64,000 bases of DNA from Conoideocrella luteorostrata (Eukaryota > Ascomycota > Sordariomycetes > Hypocreales > Clavicipitaceae): NCBI GenBank assembly GCA_032433595.1, contig JASWJB010000086.1, positions 62,001-126,000 of the forward strand, given 5' to 3'. The notes under the pieces were generated by a model, which was not told where the DNA came from, made no database searches, and saw nothing but the letters and a program-made list of their open reading frames with translations. Both the position numbers and the translations under genes were made by a program. Below, piece by piece: positions 36,916 through 49,745 of this stretch; positions within the stretch are counted from its first letter, which is position 1, and each line of letters begins with the position of its first letter.

Positions 36916-39780
36916 GATGAAGGGTGTTAAGAGAGAGGTTGTAAATAGCGTGACATGGCAAGATGAAAGCTGAGTCAAGCAAAAGGGAGGTTATATGCGT
37001 TTCTTGGGCTTGTATCAAGAAAGAGAGACAAAGCTGCCTGGCTGGGAATTCGAGAAGGTAAGTGAAGCCGAGGCGAGGAACGATGCGTTTGCTGGTACGG
37101 CATTGTTGGATCTGTAACGTGTAGAGTTTTCACGCACTGTGGGTTGGTTGTGAGCTCTCAAGTCATGACCAAGCACATGGGTTAACGTTACTGTGCAGGA
37201 TAGAAAATAGGTAGTAGTACCAGAGCATATTCCAGTTGGTTGTGGAAACCATGCCGTCTTAGATCTATTTCAGGATCGGGTGGACAGTGACGGTACATAC
37301 TCCAAGCCATCGCGTATTTCTGCCGGACCATTGAGTGACTTATAGCTGCGACCATAGCTCTAATGATAAAAACACCCCTGCCGGCGGTAAGGTCCCATGG
37401 TGCTGGCACATTTAGCATAGCATGTGTAAGACAGACATAAGCTTGCGCCACGGATGTGCCTCTCTTCTCTGCAGATATACAACCACCATCCAACCACTCC
37501 CCTCGCATGGGATTGGTTCCCAGTCCAGCTGACCTAACTGTGTTTTGTCAGCGGTTTAGCATCAACAGTCGGGAAACAGTGTCATGTTCTCTCATCCCCG
37601 GGAGACCCAACAGCTTGATACTGCTATCCGAGTGGTTGATGAATCCGCAGGCACTGCAGATACCTACAGTGACGATGCAGATGCAGGAGCCGGGGGTGAT
37701 GATGCCCAAGCAATAGCCGACCTCCTATCAGAGGAAACCACTGTTCTTGATCCGTTTGGCCCGTTTGAAGATGTGCAACCGGGACTGGTTACGGGGACCG
37801 TCGCAGTGCATGCCGTCTTGCAGGGCAGTTTAAACATTCGTCCTGTAGCCGGAACTGTACACAGTGCCGTACTACAGGGATGTTGTAGTGCATGTCGGCC
37901 TTGCGAGATGTTTCGCAGAAGGTAGGAAAATCGTGTCATGGAGAGATAGTATTTAAGGCACCGTTTTCCCTTCCGTTTTCTCTTCCGTTTTCCTGCCGTC
38001 GCATTCTTCTTACTGCCTGAGTTTGTACGTGGAACTGGAACCTCAGCCTGTTGGACCCTTTTGGCTGATGGCTTCGAGTCAAACTACAGTCAAGCGCATG
38101 CAATTGCCCACATCTGGCTAGGGCTGACTGAGCACCGCCTGAGCACCGCCTGAGCAACCGCCGGGGCAAGAGCGGCAACGGCACTAAACCCGATACGCCC
38201 CCAGCCACATGCATTTCACAACCTAAAACTGCTTCTCGAACTGTTGGGGCACAACAATTCTGGCCAAGTTGGTTTAGAGATCGAAACTCGGACCTTCCAT
38301 GACTACGGAGTAAGGAGTACGGAGTAGCGTATCGGGCTTTGTAGCCGACCCAGAGCCGCAACGCTCATTTCCAACGCCATAATTAGAAGATGGTTGAACC
38401 GCAGCGCCTCGTCTCCCCGGTCCGCCGAGGGACAAGACGGCTTTCAGAAGAGTTGCTGTACTCGAGTCACGACCCGAAGCCAGCGGTTCGTTCCGTCAGC
38501 GTGGAATTTAGGAGTATGCTGTTCGCGGCAGCTCCTTTCCAGGTTCGATGGTTTCAGCCCGGCCATCATCAATCATCGAGGCTCAACGCAATCAGTGGTT
38601 TCAGCATGGCAGCACCGGTTCCCGGTTGTTGCTGAATGCAACGCAAGAACCGACTTTGCCATCTTGCGCAACTGCTGGAGACTGACGCGAATATAGGCGG
38701 GAGGCTCAGCATGGTTCAAGCGCATGGCTGCTTATGTGCAGTTGTAGCACCAATCTGGGACGATGCTTTAACACGCCAAATAGTATTCCACGCAGCACTC
38801 TTAGAGAATGAGCATGCGACTGTTTGGATTGTTCCTATCTAGAAGTAATTGCCATATTCCATGACCCAGGCCATCAAATGATGAGACAACCTACCTGATT
38901 AAAAGACAAGCAAATATAGCAAGTGACACCGCGGCAGTTTCGTCAATTCAGCTGGAATTTATGGTGAAATGCGCATAAGCTATCCGTGCGATTCGGAGAC
39001 AAAATGGCTCGAAACTCTTTTCTACTTCCGCTCACAAGCCATTTACTACTACTACCAGCACCAGGTTCATCAGTTCGTTTTCAACACATGCGTCTCGTCT
39101 AATGTGAAGATCGTGTGCTGGAGACGGACGCTCTTTGAGTAACGACTATACAGCATCGTCTTCAACGGAGCATTGATTGCTTTATATAATTCTCAAGGCG
39201 CTTACACTTTACGGAAACTGTGTTTGGGAGTTGCTCCCCGTCCTCCAACCTCCGATATCCGCGTAGCGCCAAGCCTCGTCCTACACCTTGGCCGGAGGAA
39301 ACAAAGGACAGAGGCGGTTTCGCATACGAACGTTGTCGGTAGTTGTATGGGCGTCTACCGATATTATATAATAGCGTCAAAATACTCACTCATTCATAGC
39401 ATTGCGTTGCCTTGCACGGAGGACCTGAAGCCATATAGAGAGCAAGAGCCAAGACTTATCGAGCACTTCGGAGGCTTTCCTGCTTACGCACCTTCTCGAA
39501 TAGGCATTTTTGACATGTCTTGGCCACGCTAGGTCTTAGGTGATATTTAAGGGCTGACAAAGTTCATATAAGCTTATGTTGTTTAAAGTTGTTACTACTT
39601 ACTTATGTTTTGGTTAATACTGACGCCGATGGGTAACTATAAAAGGGCTCACGAGGGCGACTGTCCCGTGGTATTCGGGTCGTCGCCGAATATACTCATA
39701 CTTCTCATAGAACCGTAAAGTATTCTGAGAACCTCGACTCTTCTTTCTTTTTCTGCATATCTCGAAAAAAATAAATAAAA
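36916..39780. other. 2.9 kb gene-poor region with an acidic orphan frame
   Basis: A 113-codon ATG frame at 37584-37925 is Asp/Ala/Glu-rich in its first 70 codons and might be a remnant of a gene, but no domain or splice partner was found. A tandem TACGGAGTA-type cluster is at about 38303-38325. The right end holds the promoter of the secreted-protein gene at 39781. Confidence 0.4.
39638..39645 (+). promoter_or_regulatory. TATA box of the small secreted-protein gene
   Basis: TATAAAAG lies 136 bases upstream of the ATG at 39781. A clear TATA box in an otherwise AT-variable region suggests strong, regulated transcription of the short gene. Confidence 0.6.
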
Positions 39781-40023
39781 ATGAGGGTTTCTGTCTTTTT
39801 GGGGCTGCTCTCTGCCACTTTTGCCATGGCCGCTGCCGTGGGGTCTTCTGTACGCAAGACAATCCGGATGCTCAATCCCAATTTCCTATCATACAGGATG
39901 ACTGACGCGTGCTTCAAGGACAACCCTGACGGTATCGATACTCTCGCGACCCCGAAATGTCGATATACGTCTGACTGCAAGGGCGCCGATTGCTGGTGCC
40001 ACCAGGGCTACTGTCTGTGCTAG
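39781..40023 (+). CDS. Small secreted cysteine-rich protein
   Basis: An intronless 80-residue frame. The first about 19 residues form a typical signal peptide (basic n-region, hydrophobic VFLGLLSATFAMA core, small residues at the cleavage site). The mature part of about 60 residues has seven cysteines, all in its last 38 positions, ending in a dense CWCHQGYCLC pattern. Size and Cys content are those of fungal small secreted proteins, which include candidate effectors and antimicrobial peptides, but no family is recognised. An odd number of Cys leaves one unpaired or allows a dimer. A TATA box lies upstream, and the next gene to the right is also secreted. Confidence 0.7.
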   Translation: MRVSVFLGLLSATFAMAAAVGSSVRKTIRMLNPNFLSYRMTDACFKDNPDGIDTLATPKCRYTSDCKGADCWCHQGYCLC

Positions 40024-41394
40024 GTCAAAGGCTCAGGAAAGGGGGGGGGCATTCAATGTCATGTAGCTAGAGAACAAGCACGAGTTTTCCATTCATCTCC
40101 TCAAATAAAAAAATGAGTTGAAAAGAAAGGCAGAACATGTTTCCCATGCTCAATCTGCGGGCTGTTTGGACGCGCAGCGGCTATGAGTCGTGGCTGACAG
40201 TGCTTGCGATCCAACGCAGCACGACGAGGAAAGGGACTGCTTTGGAACGTAGACATGGGGGGTTACTCACTTATAATCACTGTCAAAAAGTTACGGTATT
40301 CCCCACCCCCAGCCGATCCTTTACCAAGGTAGCCCCAAATCACAACTCTCAGGTGTTGCAAAGTATAGGGCTTCACTCCGAATGTCATGGTCGCTACGTC
40401 GCTTCTGATTACTCGGGCCAAGCACCAACAAGGCGCTCTTTGTGTCTCCTATTGGCAGGACATCACGTCCGAACCGGAACTTTTGGCCTGCTCAGTCAGC
40501 AACGGATTTAGCGCAAATGACTGAGAAAGCAGTGACCGGTGATTCGCGGGAAGGATCAAGACGTCAGCATCGGCGCGTACGGGCACCGTCGAGGCCAGAC
40601 ATCCCATGAACAGCATGAACGAGTGCGAAGAATCCATTCCTGCTACTGACAATATGTTTCTTTGAGGGACGCTACATCAAATCTTGCGGCTCTTCACAGT
40701 CTCTTTGTCATGCAGTCTGTTGCATGTTCTCTCGGCCGGACTGCAGTCGAGCCAAGCCCCCATGTTGAGGCTTGAAAACTCACACATCTCCAGAATTATG
40801 CAGAATGGTCCAGAAATATACAGGATATCTTTCTTACCTATGCACTGTCCCAGAGATCCTTGAGGCTCCATTTCTGCGAGTGCTCATCATGTGCAAGCCA
40901 TTAATTAACATGCCATACCGTCATCCCCTGTGTGCGTGAAACCTCTCTCGGGCCATTCGGCTTCTCGGAACATCCAATCAAGCTGTATAACAGTTCAGAC
41001 TGTACTAAATCCTCTTCAATCGATCCTGCAGGAGCAGCATCCGCCCGATAGTCTTGGCAGGCACACATATGGCAGGACCCGAAGCCAGAACCAGCATCTT
41101 GTGGTGAGAATAGCGCGCATCCTAAAGGAACGAGAGACACTTTTATCCGTCGTCCTTACTGTTGCTCAATCAGCATGAAAGCTCCCCAGCTTGATGTCCC
41201 AACAGAAAGTGTCCAGGTCAAGCAGCACAAGTATACAACTACTGCGCGACGATGTCTCTGCTGCCAATGCTGTGTCGTACAGCCAAAACTATAAATTGTA
41301 ACAATGGTCGCCGTTATTTCTGTACTTGGACTCATAAAGAACAAATTGACTTATACTACGATTCTTATATGATAAAACCACGCTTTCTTTAGAC
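40024..41394. other. 1.4 kb between two secreted-protein genes
   Basis: No supported gene. The right end is the promoter of the CAP gene. TACGGAGTA motifs were not seen here. Confidence 0.4.
41290..41296 (+). promoter_or_regulatory. TATA box of the CAP-protein gene
   Basis: TATAAAT lies about 105 bases upstream of the ATG at 41395. Confidence 0.5.
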
Positions 41395-42029
41395 ATGTTG
41401 CCCTCCTCTGCGTTCAGTTTCCTCGCCCTCACGGCTTTTGCTGCGGCCACGCCTCTTAGCCTGGAGGACCGACAAAGCGGCAACTTCAAAGCAGAAATGA
41501 TATCTGCTCACAACTTCTTCCGTGGCCAGCACTCCGCCAAGCCATTGACCTGGAGTGATGGGCTCGCCAAGAAGGCTCAAGGCTGGGCTAACAAGTGCAA
41601 ATTCTCCCACGATGTACGTTCGTCCATCCGTCCCTTCTTATTTGGGTTGTCCAGTGAACAGAATGTGAAAGTCAGGGTAGATACTAATACAAAGATGTTT
41701 TGTGAAAACAGAGCCCCGGCGAGAACCTAGCTGCCGGTTCGGGCTTCACTTCCTGGGGCGGGTTTGTCAACCTATGGGGCGCTGAGCGCAAGAAGTACAA
41801 CTACAATAAACCCGGGTTCTCCCAAGACACGGGCCACTTCACACAGGTCGTGTGGAAGAACACCAGGCAGGTCGGCTGTGGGTGGAAGAAGTGCAATGGT
41901 GGACAGGGCCTCGTCAAGGGCTTCTATATCGTGTGCAAGTATGACCCGTATGGTAACTACGATGGTCAGTATCCTCAGAATGTGGGTAAACAGGTCAAGG
42001 GTAGGCCCGGAGACGTATGGCACAAATAG
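41395..42029 (+). CDS. Secreted CAP/SCP (PR-1-like) protein
   Basis: Two exons, 41395-41613 and 41712-42029, with a 98-base intron (GTACGT donor, AACAG acceptor); 178 residues. A signal peptide (LPSSAFSFLALTAFAAA) is followed by a CAP domain: HNFFRGQH, the GENLAAGS block, the CAP1 signature GHFTQVVWKNT and the CAP2 signature YIVCKYDPYGNY. Fungal relatives such as yeast Pry1 bind sterols and fatty acids outside the cell, and others act during host infection. The conserved His and Glu of the CAP cavity are present (HN, GEN, GHF). The domain is near minimal, with no Ser/Thr-rich linker. The gene sits next to another secreted-protein gene in a gene-poor stretch. Confidence 0.9.
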
Positions 42030-43354
42030 TGACTATGTGTGATGTATGAAAGGGGGCGAAGACAGGTCTGGAGTCGGATAGGTCATGTCAGGGCTGATGT
42101 TTATTGTATTGCAGTTGCTCATGTATATAGTTATTGAAGTCAAATTTCTAAATGCTATCCTAGCAGATAGTACTATTGAAACAAACAGCGCTAGGAGGCT
42201 ACGAGCACAAAAAAAAAAAAAAAAAAGTCTGAGATTGAGTTGTGTCTCAGCTATCTTTGCTCAGTGTGTAGTGACACGACATACGACGCTTCCGCCAAAG
42301 TATCACCTACCCTGCAGTAAACGAGGAAAGGATAATTCAATAGTGAAACTCAGCTTGTAAACAATTAAACAGCCGAACCCAAACTATCATGCTTTTATAC
42401 ATTTTGCTCAATTTCCCGTAAATCCCACAGCCAAGCACCATCAACTCTTCATCATTCACTGAGCCAATTCCCACCTCTCACCTCCGTCGCCCCGGAGGTA
42501 TGAATCCGCTCACAGCGTCACTGCTGCATCACCTCACCTACTCTTTCGTTCTAAATAAATCTACACCCCTGAATGAAAATAAACAACTAGAATACACATC
42601 ACCTTCGCTCAGACCAAATACAAGTCGAGAATAAAATAAATAGAAATAAATACATCCCTTATCCTACGCTGCAGCCTCGTCTTTTATGCCGCCCCCTGCC
42701 GCCGTCTTCGCCTGCAAGGCAGCCATTTTCAAAGCCGGTGCAGGACGATATCCCAGTTCCGGGAAATTATACCGATCCGAGTGCTGCTGGTCAACTGCCA
42801 GTATAGACCAATTCCGTCCGCGAGACACAGCGAACCACTATATCGGACTGGCCGGTGCGTTGGAGGAGATCCCCAGAGTTGAGTCGCTTTGTGCGAGGGA
42901 GGAGATCGCGAGGAAGGCTGTTGCCGCTCTGAAAGGGTATATAGTTATCTTTTTTCACTTGCGGTACACATAGCTCGTTGCGTTGACTGACGGCGAATTA
43001 CATGAATGATTTTGTAGTACGCATCTATGTCCTCAGTAGCCCACGTACCATGTGTACGTGCTGGAGAATATGTAGCCAGTTGTATATCATTGATCCCAAT
43101 GGTTCAACTACCCAAGTAGCTCCCAGCGCCTGCAGTGCCAACTGTTTACATGGTTTATTCATATATCTTTTTGTCATCTACTGGCTGAACAACGCAAATA
43201 ATGGGATATGACCGAGTCCTGCCCGTGCGACCTGCAAAGTAAAACATGTCGAATGTGACCGTCTTTCTCCTCTTTCCCCTGTCACACTTTCTCCCAAAAA
43301 TGGTTCATAACATCAACACATTAATACATTCCAACGCCAACGTCTTTGCTTTTG
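42030..43354. other. 1.3 kb between the CAP gene and SEC21
   Basis: Contains an A homopolymer near 42210-42226. A 95-codon ATG frame at 42686-42973 ends in a helix-like Glu/Arg/Ala-rich run and could be a coding remnant, but no family is recognised. No intact gene is supported. Confidence 0.4.
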
Positions 43355-46300
43355 TTAGGCCACTGATGCAATCACTAGTGCTGCCACATTTTCTTCTTCG
43401 CTTCTGACGGTAATTTTTGTCGTCACTCCAGATTTTGAAGAAAACGCCATTCTCACGTTTGCCACTACCCTGCCGCCGTGAACCGTCTTGCCCAATAACT
43501 TGAGCGTATGTGTGCTCTGGTTGACAGGCACATCGGTGCCTTCCAAAGGCTGCAAAGAAAGAGCCTTGGTCAGCTGCTCCGTGGCGTCTGTGTTTTGTAC
43601 GTGTTAGCGTACATGAGTACTTTAAAAAACTTTCAGCACAATTTGACTTACCCGCAATGCTCTTCATGTTGCTCAACTGCAGAGTCTCCTCTGCTTCCTC
43701 CCCTGATGCGCCAATCTGCTCCCACAAATGGCTGAAGTTGCTGGCGAATGTGGGTACAATGAAGTCACTACCACTTAGATCAAACTCCGAGACCTCGTAT
43801 TCATCATCATAACCAGTGTCCTCAGGCTCGCCGGTTGACGGGTCAATCTCCTTGCTGGTGAACTTCAGGATGTTGGAGAACGACGTAACGGGCATTGACC
43901 CTTCGCCGTTAACCTTCTGGAAGGCAACGTACACTTTGCCAGGCTCATCCGTGGCCAGCTTCTCGGCTTGAATAATAAAAACTTCCTCAAGTTCATCCTC
44001 CTCTCCAGGGGTGGCAACAAGTGAAACATTCTCCAAGACGGTGTCGGGCAAGGTGTTCTTGACCTCGTACTGCAGAACAATGTGCTCCTTGTAAATGTGC
44101 TTGACTACGGTTACGACATACTCGGTTTCGGCTTCAGTAAGTTCGACAACAGGTGATGACTTGAGGACATTGCCAAACTCCGCCATCTCGGGGATCTGCA
44201 TCAACTCCTCGGCGTAACGTTGAGCTTGAGCGGAGGCGGATGCGGCGGCTTCGGCGCCACTGGCGGGGGCTTTGGTAGGGCCAACCTTGGGAGCCCTGAG
44301 AGTCGGCGCCGTGGCTGTGAGCTTCTTTGTTCTGTCCTCGGCATCGGCTTGCTCTCTAGTTACGATCGGGATGGAAGAAATATCAAAGGGATCATCGAAG
44401 GCTGTCTTCTCGTCGGATGTGACGTACATGACGAGCTGGTGTTCGAAGATTGGGAGAGAGAACATGCTGTCTATGCTGAAGTTAGTCCACTTTTGCCCAA
44501 CAAATCAAGATCTCAACTTGCGCGTTTCTTACCATTTCTGACAAATGTTTCCGCCATCTTGTCATCCTCCTCACCCATGAGCTTGAGGTTTAGAGCAGCA
44601 CGGTCGCGCACCTCGTCGTCGACATCGTCCAAGCATCGGGTAAGGAGGACCCTGACACTAGCCTTGACATCGGGGTCCTTTTGACCAACACCAAACTTGG
44701 CTAATGCTGTAACTGCGGCGGCTCGCACAATGGCGTTTTCAAGCACAACTCGATTGTAAATGTATCGAATATACTTGGTGGGTTGGGCAGTCTTGGGACC
44801 CTCCAGACCGATGAGATGCAGGATGCGGACGGCAAGCTTTGTGAATTCACAGTCCTCAATGAACTCGCAAAGGTGTGCCAAAGCCTCATCCTTTGAATCA
44901 GGAACGAACTTGATCAAGTCGAACATGCTCTCCACAACAGCACGCTTAAATTCGTAGCCGCCTTCATCTCTCAGAATGCCGCTGAGGAACGTCAGCATAC
45001 CAGCCTGCTTGCTGGGGAACTTCAAGCACAGTGTTCGGATGGCCTCAACGATGGTGATCTTGAACTCATCAGTTATCTCCGACATGAACCCGGAGATCTG
45101 CTTCATGAGTCTGTCAACACTGGCCTCGTTGCCAGTCTTGAGGAGGGTGGTGATTGCGAAGGTGGCGATGGATCGGTTGGCATTTGAAATGAGGAGCTCG
45201 ATATCGGGGTTGCAGACGCTGACGGCAGTGGGCTTGAAGGAAGCAAAGTTGTGGAGGATTCGCAGGGCGGAGAATTTGGTGACGGCGCGCGGAGAGGTCA
45301 AGAAAAGCTGTAGGACGTGAACGGCTTGGGAAACTTCGTTGTCGGAGACGTCGCGCATGTCGCAAATAGCCTTGGCAGCCTCGAAGTTGACCATTTCACT
45401 CTTGTGGCGCAGCCAGCCGTCAAGAAGCTGCATCATGGGCTTTCGCAGAGACGCATCCTCCTCGGCTAGCTGAGAGGCAAGCCGAACAAGCATGACGGAA
45501 GCGGCGGGGTTCTTGACAGCCCCGGCGGCACCAAACTGCTGCACCATCTTGACGAGGGCCATTCGGTCGTGCATTCGCATCTGGTACAGCAATCCGATGG
45601 CGTGGTACTGGGCCATTGTAGAGTTGTTCATTGGCATTTGCCCGCTCGACGAGGAGAACCCGAGTGAGAAGCCGCCAGACGACTTGGTCGAAGCAGCGGC
45701 CTCCTGTGTTTCGCTTTGCCAGCGTCGGACGACTTCCTTGGCAATTGGTAAGAGATGATACGAAGAGACCAATGCGGCGGAAGAGACTGAGGGATTCTTA
45801 TCCACGATTGCAGTCTTCATAACTCGCTCAATCGATTGGACGGTCGTAGCCTAATAAAGGAATGTCAGTATGGTTGCGTTGGGGACAGGAGGTTCGCTGG
45901 GGAAGGGTGAGCGGCGCGAGGGTACGAACGTCGATGATACGACACAGAGCTCGAATAGCGTTTGGTCTGTAAATGGCATCACTGCCACCACCGGTATCCT
46001 TCATAATTGTGCTGGTAACCATGATGATATCCTCAGCCGAGTTGGCCAACTCCTTAATGACGAGGTGGACCATCTGTCGAAGGCTGGCATCTTTGTTCTG
46101 GAATAGCTTGGAAATGCCGAAGAAAAGAGTGGTGGCTTCATTGGTCGGGAACTTCTCCCCGGTGTAGATGAGCAGTGCAATCTTGGTGAGTAGGATTCGG
46201 CATCGTCGCGGTTGAATGGTACCCTCGTTGAATATACGTGCTGCAATGTGGCATTAGCCCACTCTGTTGCAAGGCAAGCGAGCATCATCAGGTTTGACAC

Positions 46301-46423
46301 CGCCAAATGGGAATGCATGTAAAGCCAGCCATTGCTTCTGTTCTCACCTTCTTGAAATACTTGAGTGCGGTCTACCTTGACCAGGCCCAGGTCGGCGTCC
46401 TCGTCCTTCTTGCCGTAGCTCAT
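43355..46423 (-). CDS. sec21: Coatomer (COPI) subunit gamma
   Basis: Five exons in transcript order: 46348-46423, 45930-46240, 44533-45850, 43652-44470, 43355-43587. All phases join to 918 residues, the usual fungal length. It begins MSYGKKDEDADLG. The first about 550 residues are the HEAT-like adaptin N-terminal solenoid (TGEKFPTNEATTLFFGISK, MVHLVIKELA). A hinge with an Ala-rich stretch follows, then the appendage domain with the conserved FEHQLVMYVTS and SDFIVPTFASNFSHLWEQIG blocks. Gamma-COP is an essential subunit of the COPI coat in Golgi-to-ER and intra-Golgi transport. Intron 3 uses the acceptor GCATAG at 44471; an earlier CAG would put a stop in frame. Nothing unusual in the protein. 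Confidence 0.95.
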
Positions 46424-47785
46424 CTTGGGCGACTGCGTCGGAGGAGGATTGGTCTTGAGGTGTCCAGCTTGGCTATCAGGCGCAGCAGCAGTACTGGATA
46501 TCACCACGTTGACACTTAGTCTCAGGGATGGCGGGCAGCAGCTATCACGTGATACCCCACCTAGTGCGTCTGTGGGTCAGCACTCTTCAAGGCAGGCGAT
46601 AGTCTCATGTCAAAATTGCTTGTAAATGCTATATAAATTAAATGAAGAATTAAAGAAGCTTTGAAATCAAGATGCTACTCCAAAAATGTTTCAAGTTGAA
46701 CACCCTTTCATGTATATGAATACATACGACTTATGCGATTGAGCAAATGGTTCCCGCCTCTGTGAAGTGCCCGTGGCAACGTCTTCTGGGACATGGACGG
46801 CTTCTGAAGTTTTAAGCGTAGTTTCCAATCCTCTTTGAGCAAAATCTACCTTATGCGGCACAAAGTTTCCACACACCTGCTAGCGTGGACGATACTTAAA
46901 GGTGCGCAAAAACTTTATGGCCTCCCTCCTCCCTCTATAGTCGAGTGTTTGATGTGCATTTCCGTCTACTAAAAGGCTTGCTTATTCGTTTCTCTACATG
47001 CACACCATTACCATGGTGTGCTGCATTCATGCAGCCCAGATTAGACGCTACTCGGAACTTTCGACACTAGTAAGATGCAGAGTACTGTGCGTTGAAGGCT
47101 TGCATTCACCTTGTGTTACTCCCAGAATCTCTAGTTGTGAGGGCCAGAGAAGATGACATAAGAGATGCTTCGAACCAATTGGAGTACTTCTTCGCTAAAC
47201 GACTCTATACAGCCATACTAGCAGATGTCACTTGCGGGGTGTATAACAGTGAGTGATTTGCGATGCTACAGGATTGTTCGAGGTAGAAAGAACTAAAAAG
47301 TGCAGGCCTAACGTCCACCAACTCTAACAATAACTAAACATGGAATGAAAATAGAAATATGTATCTCTTCGAATTAATACACAACACCTTAAAACTTGAC
47401 CACTTAATCCACAACATTGAACTGTCTTGATCTGAAAAATTGTTCTTGATGTATCTGGTTGTGATGCCTCTTAGCTTTGCTCGTCTGACGTGTCATCTCC
47501 GCGGCTACTACCTGAAGAAGTTGCGGGAAGCGGTGCTCTCGTCAGTTAGTCCTACCTATCGCGTTGGGTGGGTGTATAGTAATCTCCTCCAGAGACAGCG
47601 GCCAGGCTTTGCCAGTTCATTCGAACTCGTAAGTCTGACAATCAACACATAAATGTCAGCCCGGGAGTCTGTGAACATCGATTCCACCATTCACGGATGT
47701 ACGCCGCCTTTTTTCGGAAGTTTCGCTGCTTTCATCTCGCGTTTGTTTTGTGCTTACATAGGCTGGAAGAATATCGTGCAATACT
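46424..47785. other. 1.4 kb between SEC21 and a HET-domain gene
   Basis: AT-rich, with only short frames. It holds the SEC21 promoter and the 3' region of the HET gene. No further gene seen. Confidence 0.4.
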
Positions 47786-49745
47786 CTACACGATGCTAAT
47801 TTCCGTCGTTTCAATGAATCCATTGCGGTAAAAGTCACCATCCATTATACCGTGAACATAACTATTTGGCAATGTTAGTCGGCCGCAACTGTCGGAACGT
47901 GAGATCTAGGGATTCTTACCACGGGCCAAGCAGCTTGAACTGACCAGGTACCGCAGTTTTACGAAAGGCCATGGGGACGGTTGCACCTCGTAGTAGGAAT
48001 ATAACGTCGTCAGCAGTGCATTCTCCTGGGACCATGGCAACATAATCACGGTTGGTGGTGGCGATCCGTCGCCCTATCCTGAACCTGTCCTTGCTGGACT
48101 CGACGTCGGCCTTCCACGATTTTGCCTTGCCAAGGATGCTATCGATTCGCGAGTCTCCAGTGTCCACAATCTTGCGCAAACAGTCAGCGGGCATATCGGG
48201 CGTTTCGAAATAACCCTTGGACTCCGTTGCATTGCGAACATCATTTCCGCTGAAATCGAGGTCCCACATGAGAGTCCTTCCCAATGCCATTTCATACGTA
48301 TGATCTGGGTTCCCAGGGTAAGGGCGAAATCGGAGCGGGTGCCCAGGACCCCCAAAACAATTGTCCATGGCCTTTTCAAGGCACACTTTGTCGCCCTCCT
48401 TTTGGCGTCTCCCGCATCTCGTGAACGCCCAGAATTTCTTGGCCTCGACAATGAGAATCTTTTGCTCCTTATCCTCCTTGTCAAATCGGTATGCGGCTCT
48501 AGCCCCTCCCGAGGCATTGTACAGGGAACTGCTGTCGTCTGTGCCGAACTTGCCAAAACTGGGAAGAGGCAGGTGTTCGGCGTAATGCATTGAAAGGTCC
48601 GGCACCCAACTTGGAAGATGCTTGTCCCGTGACGGCCCTCTCCCAAGACTCAATATGTCCAAAGAAGCCGTGTCCCGGATTACGAAGTTGGTGAACTCAC
48701 GGTATTGCGCTCTCCATTCCAGATCCATCAACTCATGTGGATATGAGCTCGGGTGAACCAGTCCCAGGTAGGCATTGATGCGGTCTTTTTTCTCTGTAGC
48801 CTCAAACATATGAAACTGCCAGATCCATGAAGCTAAGTGCTTCGGGGCAAGTCCCTGCTTCTTCAACAACCGGGCACACCACATCGGAAAGAAGGCGGTG
48901 CGTTTGAGCTGGTCGTCTTTGGATGGACTCAGCTCCGTCCAAATGTATCGACCGGTGATGGCGTTGAAACTGGCGAGCGACGTGAAAAGCGCCTCGTCCA
49001 TTTGCCTGCTTCCACACATGTAAACAATTTCTTTGGCATTTACCATCTCCTGGACCATCCAGGCGCGACCCCACCAGTCGCTCTGAAGGATCAAATCGCC
49101 AAATGCCAGCCAAATTTCATTATCTTCTTCATAACTACCGATTTGGGTCGTCAAGTTGGGGCGTAGCTCATTGAAGTAGTCCATCACCTCCTTCGTTCTT
49201 TTATTTGAATCAAATTCCCGCAGCCATATAATCACCCTCTTGGCATGCGAGTATATCTGACCCATCAACTTGAGTTGGGCCTTGCGCTCTTTGAGACCTT
49301 TCTCCTTCCTTTGGTCGATACACAAAGCATCGAACCAGATCTTGCGCGGCGGACCTGAACTAGGTCGCAAGCGTCGCAGGCAGTCATATAGGTTCCCTGA
49401 AATATTTGTAACAACCTCGTTGACCCCGATCTCTTTGTCCTTGGCTCCCTGCCATCGGTAGGATATCGCCTCGAAGTCGCCGGTTTGCACCTTTTGTTTT
49501 TCCATCTTGACGTATAGATCTTCGTTCTTCGCTCCTGCATGTAGAAGCGCAACCCGAATTTCGTCAGGCCCGAGAGGCGTGTCATCATAGACGAGTTTCA
49601 GGTCAGTCGACAGCGGAAGCGCGGACTCCAAAGCAACTTGCGGCAGTCTTGGACGATCGTTGCGCCGTTGTATTTTATCGATAGCCTTCACGGCAGCATT
49701 CCCCACGAGGAAAACTGCCCCTAGTGTAATAGGATCAAAGACCAT
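47786..49745 (-). CDS. HET-domain protein (heterokaryon incompatibility family)
   Basis: Two exons in transcript order, 47920-49745 and 47786-47861; the small last exon restores the conserved family end (LLGPCYVHG then GIMDG). The product is 633 residues. HET blocks: FEAISYRWQG at 91-100, IWFDALCIDQ at 136-145, QIYSHAKRVIIWL at 163-175, WWGRAWMVQEM and DRINAYLGLV further on. HET proteins trigger cell death on fusion of unlike hyphae or act in related immune-like responses; most are uncharacterised. The first 25 residues are a hydrophobic Gly/Ala-rich segment (PITLGAVFLVGNAAVKAI) that could be a membrane or oligomerisation helix. In-frame ATGs at 49826-ward positions exist upstream, but 49745 puts this segment at the N-terminus. 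No partner gene (NLR, HeLo) adjoins it. Confidence 0.9.

Noticed and set aside
37584..37925. 113-codon acidic frame from an ATG
   Set aside because: The first 70 residues look protein-like, but there is no recognised family, partner exon or conserved end. It may be a decayed gene; not enough to call.
42686..42973. 95-codon frame with a helix-like Glu/Ala/Arg-rich end
   Set aside because: Could be a remnant of a coding region, but no domain or homology is recognised and no splice partner joins it.
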